Shown in pieces: positions 25,945 through 36,552 of a DNA stretch of 64,000 nucleotides. The position numbers were made by a program, and so were the translations under genes. Under the pieces are notes generated by a model. It worked only from the letters and a program-made list of their open reading frames with translations, ran no database searches and was not told where the DNA came from. Origin of the DNA: Gammaproteobacteria bacterium (lineage in GTDB: Bacteria; Pseudomonadota; Gammaproteobacteria; Pseudomonadales; Moraxellaceae); the NCBI GenBank assembly GCA_028868515.1, contig JAGWUI010000011.1:35884-99883 (forward strand). Reading direction: 5' to 3'. Each line of letters opens with the position of its first letter. Positions within the stretch are counted from its first letter, which is position 1.

Positions 25945-27099
25945 TTAACCCTGCTTTGGCGAGTGAGATGCTGTGCCTGAATCTTTGCTTGGATTCTTGC
26001 TTGGCGAGATCACATCAATCGCACGATTCTGACGGTCTACAGGAAGGATTTGTTGATCATCGTGGAGTAGTTGCACGCCAGCCGTGACGACCCAGTCTGT
26101 TGGTTGAAGACCTGAGATAATTGTTGCAGTATTTCGTCCGTAGACGCCGACTTGAATGGGCATTTTTTTAATCCGTGAGGTTTCTAGATTAACGACCCAA
26201 ACGTATGCGACACCTTGTTCCGCAGTGATTGCCGATAGAGGAAGTGAAATCAGTGGTTTAGATGCAGCGTCGTTGGTAAAAACTCGTGCACTTTGTCCAA
26301 TATCAACGTTAGGTTCAGATTGATCAAAGGCAATTCGAGTGGCGAAGGTACGAGAAGTATCTGCTGCTGGTGAAATTTCTCGAACATGTGCAGGAAAATG
26401 TGCATCAGGCTGCGACCACACTGTGACCGTGACAGCTTGCCCAACATGAAAATGCGTTGCATCCTGTTCAGGAATCCCGATCAAGACTTCGCGATCACCT
26501 TGGGTTGCTAGTGTGTATGCGGTTTGTCCTGCGGTGACGACTTGCCCTGCTTCAATTTGACGTTGTACGATTTTGCCATTTTGTGGCGCACGCAGGAATG
26601 TGTATTCGATTTGGTTGTTTGCCAGACTCAGTTGAGATTTTGCTTGGGTGAGTGCTGATTCTGCGGCTTTAAATTGATTATCTACTTGGTCGTATTGTGA
26701 ACGACTGATTGCATTAGGTGCTAATAGTAGCTTGTAGCGCGCTAATTCTGCGCTGGCGATGCGTTCGGCAGATTCTGCGCTCGCAAGCTGTGCTTTTGCA
26801 GCATTTAATTGAAGTTCTGCGTCTTGTGGATCGAGTTGCGCAAGAATTTGACCTTGCTTGACTGTATCGCCGACATCAACCAATCGTTTAATCACTTTTC
26901 CAGACACTCGAAATGACAATTGCGGTTGGAATCGTGCAGTGACCTCACCTGAATAGCTGTTCAGCAGAGTATCTGCTGGGATAGGTTGTGCAACAATTGC
27001 TGGACGTGGTGCAGGTTTTTCGGGCTCGGCGTGGTGACAAGCACTGATCAAGACGACTGTTGTCATGAGTGCTGTGCGAATTGGCAACTGCATAGACAT
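25945..27099 (-). CDS. RND efflux periplasmic adaptor (membrane fusion lipoprotein)
   Basis: A 384-residue AcrA/MexE-type adaptor. The ATG at 27099 is chosen because AGGA lies 8 bases upstream; the frame extends further but without lipoprotein logic. Signal peptide MTTVVLISAC gives a lipidated cysteine. The lipoyl halves (SGKVIKRLVDVGDTVKQGQILAQLD and APQNGKIVQRQIEAGQVVTAG) flank a coiled-coil hairpin (LNAAKAQLASAESAERIASAEL...). It links the permease to an outer-membrane channel. It forms an operon with the permease. Confidence 0.9.
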   Translation of the reverse strand: MSMQLPIRTALMTTVVLISACHHAEPEKPAPRPAIVAQPIPADTLLNSYSGEVTARFQPQLSFRVSGKVIKRLVDVGDTVKQGQILAQLDPQDAELQLNAAKAQLASAESAERIASAELARYKLLLAPNAISRSQYDQVDNQFKAAESALTQAKSQLSLANNQIEYTFLRAPQNGKIVQRQIEAGQVVTAGQTAYTLATQGDREVLIGIPEQDATHFHVGQAVTVTVWSQPDAHFPAHVREISPAADTSRTFATRIAFDQSEPNVDIGQSARVFTNDAASKPLISLPLSAITAEQGVAYVWVVNLETSRIKKMPIQVGVYGRNTATIISGLQPTDWVVTAGVQLLHDDQQILPVDRQNRAIDVISPSKNPSKDSGTASHSPKQG

Positions 27100-27253
27100 G
27101 ATATTTTTCCTAGAATTAGCGGTATAAGTTGTGTTGAATCGGTGGATAGTTGTCGTGCACGCGCGCTGCCATGCGGTTATCTGGTCGCAAAATAGTCGAC
27201 CGTGACTGTTCATTGTTATACTATGCAGTCTGGTGGACTTAGTAAACCCTTCG

Positions 27254-27271
27254 GTTCAATATTTATTGAAC
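27254..27271. promoter_or_regulatory. Palindrome, candidate TetR operator
   Basis: GTTCAATATTTATTGAAC has perfect 8-bp arms and a 2-base centre. It lies between the divergent efflux operon (start 27099) and the TetR gene (start 27323), where a TetR dimer would repress both. Confidence 0.65.
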
Positions 27272-27322
27272 TAATTAGTTTTGTATCTGCTGTAAATTTT
27301 GGAAAAATTGATAGAGTAGCTT

Positions 27323-27973
27323 ATGACCACATCATTATCCTCTGCACCGAACGCTGTGATTGGTGGCTTGGGACGACCAAAAGACTTGGCCAAGCGAGCC
27401 GCAATTTTGTTAGCGGCAAAGGACTTGTTTTTGCGATTGGGCTATGATGGAAGTAGTATGGATGCGATTGCGGCTGAAGCAAAAGTATCTAAATTAACGG
27501 TATATAGCCATTTTAACGACAAGGAAACCTTGTTTGCAGCGGCAATTGAAGCGCATTGTATTAATCATTTACCACCATCACTTTTTGATTTGGCAGAACA
27601 TGCGTCTATTTCAGATGTGCTGTATGGCCTTGCTTCTCGGTTCCAGCAGTTAATTAATAATCAAGAGTCAACAGAACTACACCGATTGCTTGTGACACTT
27701 GCAGTGCAAAACCCTGAAAAAACGCGATTATTTTACAATGCGGGTCCACAGAGAACGCTGAATGAGGTTGTGCGATTATTTGAACAGGCTCATCGACAAG
27801 GCAAACTCAATATTCCTGATTGTGAAATGGCTGCGGAATATTTTCTGGCTTCGTTTACGGGATGTACCCAACTTCGTCTGATTTTAGCGATTGATGAAGC
27901 AGAAGATCGAGCTGCGGGTGAGCGCTATGTGCGCGAAGTCGTGCAGCGGTTCGTTCGCGCTTATAGTGTTTAA
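27323..27973 (+). CDS. TetR/AcrR-family repressor, likely regulator of the RND pump
   Basis: A 216-residue TetR regulator. The N-terminal helix-turn-helix is RAAILLAAKDLFLRLGYDGSSMDAIAAEAKVSKLTVYSHFNDKETLFAAA (residues about 25-73), followed by an all-helical ligand-binding domain of the AcrR C-terminal type. It has an unusual glycine-rich lead (VIGGLGRPKDL) also seen in efflux-linked TetR proteins. It is divergent from the RND operon with a palindrome between them, so it most likely represses the pump and itself and is released by a pump substrate. Confidence 0.88.
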   Translation: MTTSLSSAPNAVIGGLGRPKDLAKRAAILLAAKDLFLRLGYDGSSMDAIAAEAKVSKLTVYSHFNDKETLFAAAIEAHCINHLPPSLFDLAEHASISDVLYGLASRFQQLINNQESTELHRLLVTLAVQNPEKTRLFYNAGPQRTLNEVVRLFEQAHRQGKLNIPDCEMAAEYFLASFTGCTQLRLILAIDEAEDRAAGERYVREVVQRFVRAYSV

Positions 27974-28001
27974 AGCGTTTTTAACTCGTTGTAACCGTGT
28001 A

Positions 28002-28958
28002 CTAATTCTGCCATAACGCCTTCCACATTCGAGTCAGCAGCCCTCGTGCAGCCGCTTGTGTTTGTGAACTTGCTGACACACCATAATATTTCACTTGATC
28101 ATTGCGCCCTTCATTTGTTAAAGGGTTTGTTTCTCGATGATGAATTTCGCCTTGCCGTATTCCCATTTTTGTGGATAAAGGCATGTTGATACGTTGCTGT
28201 TTGATCTGAGCGGGTAAGCTTGGAAACAAGTCTAAGCCAATCTTTTCATTGAGTTCTGCAAGTGAGATGATATTCACTTGACCTGATGCATCGTTGGGCG
28301 AGAAATAAACACCAGCAGCCTGACGTCTTGGAAAGTAAACAACTTTATAGATGTCTGAAGGCACAAGTACATTGCCAATCTTGCGAATTTGATTACCTCT
28401 AAATGCCGCGCCAGTGATTACATAAGCATCACCTTCTTGTTTGACGAGCTCTCGTGTTGCTTCCTCAAGTAATCGCCATGGGTTCTGATTGTTGTAGCTG
28501 TTTTGCGGAACAATATTGGCCAGAGAAAAGCTGTTAAATTGTTGTTCGCGCGTTCCCATATCGCCATTCGGGGACATATGTCCTCGATCAAATCCGCTAC
28601 CTTTATAATCCCCTAGCGTTGCACGTTGATCAAAAGGAAGTTGATTTTCTTCATGAAAATTATTTTGTCGAGGTAGGTGTTCTGCACGTTCAAGGCGATC
28701 TCTAGTGAGATGTTCTGCTGACCATAGTGGTGTTCGGGTAATTCCCGAATACATCACGGTAAAACCATCAAAGCATAACTCACTGGTTCCGCGAGACAAT
28801 GCAGGATTGATAAAGTTCGGCGCATCACCTTGATAATAATTTTCAAGGCATGACGGATGGGTCGATTGACTAGTATGAGATGAAGAATCCGCAAACGCTG
28901 TAGATTCAATCACTACGTTTAAAACCAAGCTAGACAAAATAAGATAACGAAGGAACAT
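28002..28958 (-). CDS. Secreted DNA/RNA non-specific endonuclease (NucA/EndoG family)
   Basis: A 318-residue protein with signal peptide LILSSLVLNVVIESTAFA and the betabeta-alpha-metal nuclease signature DRGHMSPNGD near residues 122-131, in which the His is the general base. The downstream NSFSLANIVPQNSYNNQNPW supplies the metal-binding Asn. It should degrade extracellular or periplasmic nucleic acid non-specifically. No adjacent immunity or inhibitor gene is seen, consistent with export. It converges with the TetR gene. Confidence 0.9.
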   Translation of the reverse strand: MFLRYLILSSLVLNVVIESTAFADSSSHTSQSTHPSCLENYYQGDAPNFINPALSRGTSELCFDGFTVMYSGITRTPLWSAEHLTRDRLERAEHLPRQNNFHEENQLPFDQRATLGDYKGSGFDRGHMSPNGDMGTREQQFNSFSLANIVPQNSYNNQNPWRLLEEATRELVKQEGDAYVITGAAFRGNQIRKIGNVLVPSDIYKVVYFPRRQAAGVYFSPNDASGQVNIISLAELNEKIGLDLFPSLPAQIKQQRINMPLSTKMGIRQGEIHHRETNPLTNEGRNDQVKYYGVSASSQTQAAARGLLTRMWKALWQN

Positions 28959-28999
28959 GAAAACTCTTAAATGAATAAAAACAATAATCTGGTATAAAA

Positions 29000-29036
29000 C
29001 AAAAAGACAAAGCAGAATAAACGGCTTTGTCTTTTA
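29000..29036 (-). terminator. Terminator of kup
   Basis: AAAAGACAAAGC and GCTTTGTCTTTT pair around a 10-base loop, 18 bases after the kup stop on the minus strand; T-run on the transcript. Confidence 0.75.
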
Positions 29037-29053
29037 TAGAATAATAGCGAGCG

Positions 29054-30943
29054 TTAAATCTCGATTTGACTGCCCATTTCAACGACGCGATTGGTCGGGA
29101 TCTGAAAGAAGTCACTGACCGCACTGGTATTGCGAGACATGGAAATAAATAGTTTCTCACGCCATGGCGCCATTCCATCACCGACAGTATGTAGGATTCG
29201 CTCACGAGAGACAAAAAAGCTAATCATCATCATATCAAACGGTAAATTAAGTAACGCTAAACCTTGCTCTACAACAACAGGTACATCTGGCTGTTCTTTG
29301 AATCCATAACGTGCCACCAAACGATAGAAACGTTCATTCATTCGCTCAACTGTCACTCGCGACTCATCATTCACATAAGGAATATCTTCAGTAATTACTG
29401 TCATGAGAACGTTAGTCTCGTGCAAGATTTTGTTATGTTTAAGATTGTGTAGCAGTGCATGAGGCACAACAGTCTGGCTTGCTGTCAGAAATACAGCGGT
29501 ACCTTTTACCGTATGTGCCGAACTGGTGACACTATTTACAAATAAATCAAGTGGTAGCGTATCTTTTTGGAGTTTCGAGAGCAGGAGATCACGTCCCCGT
29601 TTCCATGTCATCATAATGGTGAACGCAATACTACCTACGAGTAGTGGGAACCAGCCGCCTGCAAATATTTTCAGCGAACTTGCACCGAAGAATACAAGAT
29701 CAAGTGTCAAAAATGGCAAGACAATCAAAGCAACTTTTACAGATTTCCAGCGCCATTTGTTGTACATCACAAAGCTTACTAATAATGTATCGCACATCAT
29801 GGTCATCGTTACGGCTAAACCATATGCGGAAGCAAGATTTGAGCTTGATTTAAATAGAACCACAAGTACGATAATAGAGCCGAGCAGTAACCAGTTCAAA
29901 AAAGGAATATAAATTTGTCCAATTTCAGATTCAGAGGTATGTAATACCGTAAAGCGCGGCAAGTAGCCTAACTGCATTGCTTGTCTCGCAATCGAGAAAA
30001 CCCCAGAAATAACGGCTTGCGACGCGATGACCGTAGCAATCGTCGCTAGAACGATCATCGGATATAAACCTAATTCAGGCACAAGATTAAAAAAGGGATT
30101 ATTAATTGCAGTAGGATCACGCAATAACAGTGCGCCTTGCCCCGCATAGTTGAGTAATAACGATGGTAAGACTACGAAAAACCAAGCCATTTGAATTGGT
30201 TTTCGACCAAAGTGTCCCATGTCTGCGTAGAGTGCTTCGCCACCTGTAATGGTGAGTACAACCGCGCTCATGGTCAAAAATGATCCGCCAGGATGGTTGA
30301 CGATAAAAAGCCCTGCCCAGTAAGGGTTGACCATGCCGAGGATTGCAGGATTTTTCATAATACTGATGACCCCTAGGAATCCTAGGGAGATAAACCAAAG
30401 CAATGTGACTGGACCAAAGAACCGACCCACGGAACCTGTGCCTTTCCGTTGAATGACAAATAATCCAATCAATACGGCAATTGTGATAGGAATAACGAAT
30501 GGTGTGAATACTGGGGTTGCAATTTCTAATCCTTCTACGGCTGAAAGGACTGATACCGCAGGTGTAATAATACCGTCGCCAAAAAATAGAGCCGCACCAA
30601 AAAGACCAATCGCAATTAATGATGCACGTGTTTTGGATCCCAAACGTTTATTGCGTAGACTGAGCGCCAAGAGCGCCATGATTCCGCCTTCGCCGTTATT
30701 ATTAGCATGCATGATGATCGCAACGTATTTAATTGATACGACAATCATAAGCGACCAAAAAATTAATGACAGTACGCCCAGTATGTTGCCGTGGGTCAGT
30801 GCGATCCCGTGAGTCACATGAAAACATTCTTTTAATGCATAAAGCGGGCTTGTACCGATGTCTCCGAATACAATACCTAATGCGGCAAGAGTCAACGCTG
30901 ACATTGCTTGGCGTTGCTGAGAGTCTTGCATATCACTGTCCAA
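29054..30943 (-). CDS. kup: Kup low-affinity potassium transporter
   Basis: A 629-residue K+/H+ symporter of normal length. It starts [21 protein letters not shown], the Kup signature, and continues through about twelve membrane helices ([41 protein letters not shown]) to a cytosolic C-terminal domain of about 170 residues. It takes up potassium under non-stress conditions. It is a single-gene unit with its own terminator, adjacent to tRNA-Ser(GGA). Confidence 0.95.
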   Translation of the reverse strand: MDSDMQDSQQRQAMSALTLAALGIVFGDIGTSPLYALKECFHVTHGIALTHGNILGVLSLIFWSLMIVVSIKYVAIIMHANNNGEGGIMALLALSLRNKRLGSKTRASLIAIGLFGAALFFGDGIITPAVSVLSAVEGLEIATPVFTPFVIPITIAVLIGLFVIQRKGTGSVGRFFGPVTLLWFISLGFLGVISIMKNPAILGMVNPYWAGLFIVNHPGGSFLTMSAVVLTITGGEALYADMGHFGRKPIQMAWFFVVLPSLLLNYAGQGALLLRDPTAINNPFFNLVPELGLYPMIVLATIATVIASQAVISGVFSIARQAMQLGYLPRFTVLHTSESEIGQIYIPFLNWLLLGSIIVLVVLFKSSSNLASAYGLAVTMTMMCDTLLVSFVMYNKWRWKSVKVALIVLPFLTLDLVFFGASSLKIFAGGWFPLLVGSIAFTIMMTWKRGRDLLLSKLQKDTLPLDLFVNSVTSSAHTVKGTAVFLTASQTVVPHALLHNLKHNKILHETNVLMTVITEDIPYVNDESRVTVERMNERFYRLVARYGFKEQPDVPVVVEQGLALLNLPFDMMMISFFVSRERILHTVGDGMAPWREKLFISMSRNTSAVSDFFQIPTNRVVEMGSQIEI

Positions 30944-31012
30944 TCTATACTAATGTGTACATGTTAGCATCGAATACTTAAAGGACACCGTTTCTGTCTT
31001 AAAAAATTCCGA

Positions 31013-31041
31013 TTGGCTTTGGTTGGGTTTTTCGTTAGACT
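31013..31041 (+). promoter_or_regulatory. Promoter of tRNA-Ser(GGA)
   Basis: TTGGCT at 31013-31018, a 17-base spacer and TAGACT at 31036-31041, followed by the ACCGCC-type discriminator also seen before tRNA-Ser(GCT). Confidence 0.55.
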
Positions 31042-31053
31042 ACCGCCCCTTGG

Positions 31054-31142
31054 TGAGGTGTCCGAGTGGCTGAAGGAGCACGCCTGGAAAGTGTGTATGC
31101 GCTAATACCGTATCGAGGGTTCGAATCCCTCTCTCACCGCCA
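31054..31142 (+). tRNA. tRNA-Ser(GGA)
   Basis: An 89-base tRNA with a long variable arm. The acceptor stem is GGTGAGG/TCTCACC with one G-T pair, the anticodon loop CTGGAAA (anticodon GGA, reading UCC/UCU), the T-loop TTCGAAT, and GCCA is encoded. Confidence 0.94.
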
Positions 31143-31551
31143 AATGTATTAATGCATGATAAAGAGCAATTTAGCCATTTTTCACGCAAAAGCAATGTGA
31201 ATTCATTTAAATTTGTTGTAAAAAAACTGAATGCGAGATCAAATGTAAATACACCCTAGACTTTTTTGTTTTGTAATATGGAGTGATATGCGCCATGCTG
31301 AAAATAAATTATAGTTAGTCTTTGGTTAAAACTAATATAAATACGTTTATATGCTAATTAACATTATAAATGGGATCTTAATTAATTTTAACTATTATTG
31401 AGAACATTGTTTTTATATTATTTGTCAAATTTTATGATTGTTTAGTCCAGTATGGCTGTTAAATTTGTGTTACAAATAGGCTTGTATATGTTTTTGAAAA
31501 GAGTTTGTGGCATCTTGGACAAAAATGCGGCTTGAGTTGTATGGGAGAGTT
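31143..31551. other. AT-rich leader of the polysaccharide locus
   Basis: No gene is seen. This very AT-rich stretch between tRNA-Ser and the insertion element should carry the promoter and regulatory sites of the wza operon. I see no JUMPstart/ops element. The insertion element now separates it from wza. Confidence 0.5.
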
Positions 31552-32548
31552 TAATATAACCTGAATCACGCTTAAGCCTGTCCAAAAGGCTTGACCTGAG
31601 CTTTAATAGTCACACATTGATAAGCAATCAATGAGGCATACACATGAGCAATAAATCCTCGCCATGAGCGATGCCTTGAATGCTCAATGCCTAAATCATC
31701 TTTCAGTTGACTATTCACGGTTTCGATGAGATTATGCTGACACATATAGTGCTCATCCTCCTCTGAGAAACTGGGTTGTGACATATTTGCACGAGTGCGA
31801 GTGATCAGATCGCATTCGCGGACGCTCAGTAATTCCTTATAAAATTTAGAGATATATCCACGATCACCAAATAACTTACCTTGTACTGGATGTCTTTGAA
31901 AGAGTGGAAATAATGCTGTCACATCAGCGACATTGCCTGCGGTGACCAATGCAGAAACAATTTCACAAGCTCTATTCACGATCAAATGCAACTTAAAGCC
32001 ATAGAACCATCCAGTAGAAGATTTACCTCGCCCCGCGGTTGCACGAAAAGTACGATGACGGTTAATTCTCGTATTTTTACAAACAGTCAGCGGCGTTGAA
32101 TCAACGAAATAAATATGATCTGATTTTGGCTTGGTCAACAGTGCTTCAAAGAAAGCAATAATGGCAGTAGCGTGCTGAGCCACCAGTGCATTGATGCGTT
32201 GATAGGAAGGAAATGCTTTAAAGTCATTTCGATGATAAAAGCCAACAAAAGCAATGAAGTGCTTGAAAGTTTTAAAGTGACTAAGATGAAACCAAGTTGC
32301 CAAGAAGATGAGTTCTGAGAGTTCTAAGAAAGCATTTCTACATCGTTGTATCACGCCAGCTTCTTTGAGGCTATTGAGATAAATAGGCTTAAAACGAATA
32401 CAAAAATCGTCAATAAGGCAGAATAATTCGGTATGATCGTACATGGTGGTTGTCTTGTTTGTCGTTTGTGAGAATTCAACAAGTTGAGACAATCACCATT
32501 TTTTCAATGCTTTAATAAAAATTCTTATCCGTTATTCAGGTTAATATA
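31552..32548 (-). mobile_element. IS982-family insertion sequence with 7-bp target duplication
   Basis: The element runs 31559-32541 (983 bases). Terminal inverted repeats are ACCTGAATCACG at the left and ACCTGAATAACG (reverse complement) at the right. The target duplication TAATATA is present at 31552-31558 and 32542-32548. One transposase gene lies on the minus strand. Perfect duplications and an intact gene suggest recent insertion. It splits the region between the polysaccharide promoter and wza, ending only 14 bases before the wza start codon. Confidence 0.92.
31572..32492 (-). CDS. IS982-family transposase (DDE)
   Basis: A 306-residue transposase; an ATG 16 codons in (MYDHTELFCLIDDF) is the usual family start. 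The DDE residues lie in FVDSTPLTVC, FGDRGYISKFY and HNLIETVNSQLKDDLGIEHSRHRS, all intact. It catalyses cut-and-paste of the surrounding element. It runs opposite to the wza operon, so read-out from its own promoter would not drive wza. Confidence 0.92.
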   Translation of the reverse strand: MSQLVEFSQTTNKTTTMYDHTELFCLIDDFCIRFKPIYLNSLKEAGVIQRCRNAFLELSELIFLATWFHLSHFKTFKHFIAFVGFYHRNDFKAFPSYQRINALVAQHATAIIAFFEALLTKPKSDHIYFVDSTPLTVCKNTRINRHRTFRATAGRGKSSTGWFYGFKLHLIVNRACEIVSALVTAGNVADVTALFPLFQRHPVQGKLFGDRGYISKFYKELLSVRECDLITRTRANMSQPSFSEEDEHYMCQHNLIETVNSQLKDDLGIEHSRHRSWRGFIAHVYASLIAYQCVTIKAQVKPFGQA

Positions 32549-32562
32549 GGAATGTATGTAAT

Positions 32563-33669
32563 ATGTTGCAGTTGACTAAATGTATAGCCGTTTCGTCATG
32601 CATAGCTCTTTTATCTGCTTGCGCGTTTGCTCCTGGAATGCGAGTTGGTGATCTTCCTCCTTCAGGAACACGAATCACTACAGATAAAGGCTTGAATGTT
32701 CAAGTTGAAACTTTAACAGCGAACAATTTGCCTGCTGCTAAAGAATCTAGTGTTTTGTCTGATGCCTTCCCATTGTTTGCTCGAAAGTCTTATCCAGTTT
32801 ATAGGCTTGCCCCTGGGGATGTTTTAGAGATCAATTTGTGGGCTAATCCTGAAATTACTCCACCAACGGCGGTAACTGCGCAGGGTTCTATCGCTGGTTT
32901 TTTGATTGATCAAGATGGCTATCTTGCTTTCCCTTTGGTGGGTAGAGTTAAGGCTGAAGGTGAAACTTTGGCTAGTTTTTCTGATAAGTTACAAAAACGC
33001 CTTGCTGTGTATTTAAAACAACCAGACGCAACGGTAAAAGTTATTGTCTATAATGGCCGTAAATTTAATGTGGATGGTGAAGTTCGATCACCTGGTCAAT
33101 ATTCAATATCAAATCAGCCACAAACTTTATATTCTGCTTTGGCTAGTGCGGGTGGAGTGTTGGCAACAGGTGATATTAATAATCTTGTTTTAACTAGAGA
33201 TGGTAGAAATTATCATCTCGGTTTGCTAGATTTACAACTTAATAATATGTCGCCTAATGAGGTTTTTTTAAAAGAAGGGGATAGTATTCATGTTTATGCT
33301 AAAGAAAATAAAAAAATATATGTGATGGGGGAGGCTGGTGTTCCAAGTGCATTAGTGGTACCTGAACAAGGTATGAGTCTAGCGAATGTGATTGGTGAGG
33401 GGAAAGGATTAAGTCCTGTTGCGGCTAATTCCGCATTGGTTTATGTGGTGCGTGATGATTCGAAGCATAATTTAACGACAATTTATCATCTTGATTTGTC
33501 ATCGATTGCTAATATCGCATTGGCTCAAAGGTTTAAGATGCAGACTAACGATCTGGTTTATATTGATGCGACGGGTTTGGCACGATGGAGTCGGGTGCTT
33601 GATTTAGTTTTACCGTCAGCTCAGGGTTTGGCTAATCTTGGATTGGTGGGTTACTATACGAAGCAATAA
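32563..33669 (+). CDS. wza: Wza-type polysaccharide export lipoprotein
   Basis: A 368-residue outer-membrane export channel subunit. Signal peptide ends in LLSACAF (lipidated Cys). The polysaccharide export domain follows (YRLAPGDVLEINLWANPEIT, DGYLAFPLVGRVKAEG), then SLBB-type domains (GRKFNVDGEVRSPGQYSIS, KKIYVMGEAGVPSALVVPE) and a C-terminal segment for the outer-membrane helix barrel. Length is near that of E. coli Wza. The ribosome binding site (AGGA) lies right at the insertion element edge. It is the first gene of wza-wzb-wzc. Confidence 0.92.
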   Translation: MLQLTKCIAVSSCIALLSACAFAPGMRVGDLPPSGTRITTDKGLNVQVETLTANNLPAAKESSVLSDAFPLFARKSYPVYRLAPGDVLEINLWANPEITPPTAVTAQGSIAGFLIDQDGYLAFPLVGRVKAEGETLASFSDKLQKRLAVYLKQPDATVKVIVYNGRKFNVDGEVRSPGQYSISNQPQTLYSALASAGGVLATGDINNLVLTRDGRNYHLGLLDLQLNNMSPNEVFLKEGDSIHVYAKENKKIYVMGEAGVPSALVVPEQGMSLANVIGEGKGLSPVAANSALVYVVRDDSKHNLTTIYHLDLSSIANIALAQRFKMQTNDLVYIDATGLARWSRVLDLVLPSAQGLANLGLVGYYTKQ

Positions 33670-33680
33670 AAAAGTTGGGT

Positions 33681-34115
33681 ATGATGAGTTTTCAGAATAT
33701 ATTGGTGGTTTGTGTTGGGAATATTTGTCGCAGCCCAATGGCGGAGGCATTGCTTAAGCAGGCGTACCCACTTAAAAACATCTTTTCGGCTGGACTTGAT
33801 GGTTTGGTTGGTCGGTCTGTAGATCCTTTGGCAATTGAGTGTATGTCTGAGGTGGGTATAGATATTTCTGCTCATATTGTACAAAAACTTGATGCTAAGA
33901 TGTTGATTCAAGCGGATATTATACTTGCTATGACGACGGGGCAGGTGAGGGAAATTGAAGAGCGCTGGACATTTAGTAAAGGGAAGGTGTTTCGGCTTTG
34001 TCATTGGAGTGGTGAGAATGTTTCTGATCCTTATCGTCAAGAAAAAGCAGTATTTGTGTCAATAAGGGATTTGATTATCAAAGGGGTGGGGAGTTGGCGA
34101 CCTTATTTGTCCTAG
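33681..34115 (+). CDS. wzb: Wzb-type low-molecular-weight protein tyrosine phosphatase
   Basis: About 144 residues from the ATG at 33681. The phosphatase loop CVGNICRS (C-x5-R) starts at residue 11 and the general-acid segment SDPYRQ lies near residue 115. It dephosphorylates the tyrosine tail of Wzc, which controls polymer assembly. Cytosolic. It starts 11 bases after wza and forms the wza-wzb-wzc unit. Confidence 0.92.
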   Translation: MMSFQNILVVCVGNICRSPMAEALLKQAYPLKNIFSAGLDGLVGRSVDPLAIECMSEVGIDISAHIVQKLDAKMLIQADIILAMTTGQVREIEERWTFSKGKVFRLCHWSGENVSDPYRQEKAVFVSIRDLIIKGVGSWRPYLS

Positions 34116-34237
34116 GTATCGTAGTGACTGCTGTCGATTAAGCTGAGTGATAATAATCGTTTTGATTTACTCTTTTTCATTGTGAACAGTATTTTCTAAT
34201 ATTAGAAGTAATTATTTGGTGAGTAGCGGGATAATCT

Positions 34238-36475
34238 ATGACGGCATTAAATCTGCAGCAAGAAAATAAGAAAAATGATGAGATAATCGATATTGCTACG
34301 CTCTTTCGTGTTATTTTGCTCAATAAGCTATTAATTGGTGTGTCTGTTTTATTTTTTGTTTTTGCTGCGGTGTTGTATTTGCGTGTTACTCAACCTGTTT
34401 ATTCTGTTAATGGTTTAGTGCAAGTGGAAAGTAATCGCAGTGTGGTAGATGGTTTGTTGGGGGGGAGTGGGTTATCAACTTTAGCCAATTTAGCGGATGT
34501 GAAATCGCCTGCAGATACCGAGATACAATTGCTGAAATCTCGCTTTATATTAGGTGATGTGGTTCGTAATCTAAATCTAGACATCGTATTGTTTAGTGAT
34601 AAAGACAGATGGTATCGGCGGTTGCTTCATCCCGTGGCGGCGAAGTTAGATTATGCTAAGGATGGTGTTCGGTACACGACTGCAGAGCAGGTTGTTGAGA
34701 TTCGTAAGTTTAATCTGCCTGATGCGTTGTTGAATCAAACGTTTAAATTGAATTTTTTGACGGATGGGCGTTATACACTAGAGTTGTTGAATAAATCTGA
34801 AATTCCGGGTTTTGAGAATCAGGCTGTGATCGTGGGTTCGGTGGGACATTTGCTGACGCAGTCTATGGGTGATGGAACTTTACAGTTGCTTGTGCAGAAA
34901 AGCACAAGCAATCCAACGTTAGACTCAATGTATTTAACTAAGCGAAACCTATTCCGAGCAGTGCAGAATATCGACGATAATTTATTCATTACTGAACAAG
35001 GTAAGCAAACTGGGATTTTGGCGTTGATTTATAAAGGCGTGAATCAAGATAGTATTCAGCAAACATTAAATGAGGTTATGCGTTCGTATCTGGCGCAAAA
35101 TGTTGCAAATCGTACAGAGGATACACAACAAACGTTGAAGTTTTTAGATGATCAATTGCCTCAATTGAGGGCGGATTTAGAGTCCTCTGAAGATCGGTAT
35201 AATCAGTTTCGTGAAAAAAATAAAACAATTGATCCAGAGAAAGAAGCTGCGTTATTGTTACAGCAAAGTGTTGAACTAAAAACGAAAAGAGTGGAGTTGG
35301 AGCAACAGGCTACTCTATTAGGTCAAAAATACACGGCAAATTTTCCGCAGATGTTACAAGTCAAGGCGCAGTTAGCTGCACTTGATCAAGATGATAAAAC
35401 ACTAGAACTTAGAGTTCAGGCAATGCCTGAACTACAGCGTAAATATTTACAGTTATATAGAGACGTCCAAGTTAACACTGTTTTATATACCAATTTATTA
35501 AATAGCTATCAGCAATTAAAAGTTTTGAAAGCGGGGAAGACTGCTACCGCACGCGTGCTAGAGCAAGCAATAAAATCGGATAATCTAATCAAACCGAAGA
35601 AAGCGCTGGTTTTGTTGTTATCTGTTATTTTAGGCGTTGTTGTTGGTGTTATTTTAGTTATATTTAAGAATCTGTTCAGCGCAGGTGTTAAAGATATTGC
35701 TGAAATTGAAGCGAAGACTGGAGTCTCCGTTGTGGCAACTGTTCCTCGTTCGTTATATCAAAGACGTATGTTTCGCCATCATGATGAACAAAGAATTGGT
35801 CTAATTGCGGCTGACGATCTAGAGGATCTAGCTGTCGAAAGTTTAAGAAGTTTGCGAACGGTCGTGCATTTCTCAGTAGTGAAGGCTCGCAATAATATCA
35901 TATTGTTTACTGGTCCCTCTCCTGAGATAGGTAAAACCTTTGTTTCAGCAAATTTTGCAGCAGTTTGTGCGCAAATGGGAAAATCTGTTGTTCTTATTGA
36001 TGGCGATATACGTCGAGGCCATTTAAATAAGTATTTCAATGTTGGTAAAGTGCAAGGTTTAGCAGACTATTTAGGGCAAGATGACGTGCAGCTTGATCAT
36101 GTTTGTAATCCTACTTCGATCACGGGTCTGAGTTTAATTACGAAAGGGAGTGCTCCATCTAATCCTTCAGAACTTTTGCTGACTGGGCGATTCAACACGA
36201 TGATGAGTACTTTGTCGGAAAAATATGATTATGTGATTATTGATTCTCCGCCTATATTGGCTGCAGCTGATGCTGCAATCATTGCACGAATGGCAGGTAT
36301 GGTTTTTATGGTTGTGCGTTATGCGCAGACGCATGTACGTGAATTGGAGTTGTCACTGGCTCGATTATCACAGGCAGGTGCTTCGGTCGAAGGTATTGTG
36401 CTCAATGATATACAGAGGGGTAAGAGTTATGGATATGATTACCAGTATTCTTATCAATATCGTACACGTAAGTAG
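34238..36475 (+). CDS. wzc: Wzc-type tyrosine autokinase / polysaccharide co-polymerase
   Basis: A 745-residue inner-membrane BY-kinase. The Wzz domain lies between membrane helices near residues 32-50 and 455-475, with a periplasmic coiled coil between them. The cytosolic kinase has Walker [11 protein letters not shown] near 560, Walker A' [10 protein letters not shown] near 587 and Walker B VIIDSPP near 665. The C-terminal tail carries six closely spaced tyrosines ([13 protein letters not shown]), the autophosphorylation cluster. It sets chain length and drives export together with Wza and Wzb. Confidence 0.94.
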   Translation: MTALNLQQENKKNDEIIDIATLFRVILLNKLLIGVSVLFFVFAAVLYLRVTQPVYSVNGLVQVESNRSVVDGLLGGSGLSTLANLADVKSPADTEIQLLKSRFILGDVVRNLNLDIVLFSDKDRWYRRLLHPVAAKLDYAKDGVRYTTAEQVVEIRKFNLPDALLNQTFKLNFLTDGRYTLELLNKSEIPGFENQAVIVGSVGHLLTQSMGDGTLQLLVQKSTSNPTLDSMYLTKRNLFRAVQNIDDNLFITEQGKQTGILALIYKGVNQDSIQQTLNEVMRSYLAQNVANRTEDTQQTLKFLDDQLPQLRADLESSEDRYNQFREKNKTIDPEKEAALLLQQSVELKTKRVELEQQATLLGQKYTANFPQMLQVKAQLAALDQDDKTLELRVQAMPELQRKYLQLYRDVQVNTVLYTNLLNSYQQLKVLKAGKTATARVLEQAIKSDNLIKPKKALVLLLSVILGVVVGVILVIFKNLFSAGVKDIAEIEAKTGVSVVATVPRSLYQRRMFRHHDEQRIGLIAADDLEDLAVESLRSLRTVVHFSVVKARNNIILFTGPSPEIGKTFVSANFAAVCAQMGKSVVLIDGDIRRGHLNKYFNVGKVQGLADYLGQDDVQLDHVCNPTSITGLSLITKGSAPSNPSELLLTGRFNTMMSTLSEKYDYVIIDSPPILAAADAAIIARMAGMVFMVVRYAQTHVRELELSLARLSQAGASVEGIVLNDIQRGKSYGYDYQYSYQYRTRK

Positions 36476-36552
36476 CATATTATGAGCGTTTGAAAATTCA
36501 TCTGATTTTGATGCTTCGTATTTTAAGGGTATTATTGAAGGATTCATTGCAA

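Noticed and set aside
36490..36552. Upstream extension of the sugar dehydrogenase
   Set aside because: The 21 extra residues are hydrophobic and basic and do not belong to the family; the Rossmann motif follows naturally from the ATG at 36553.
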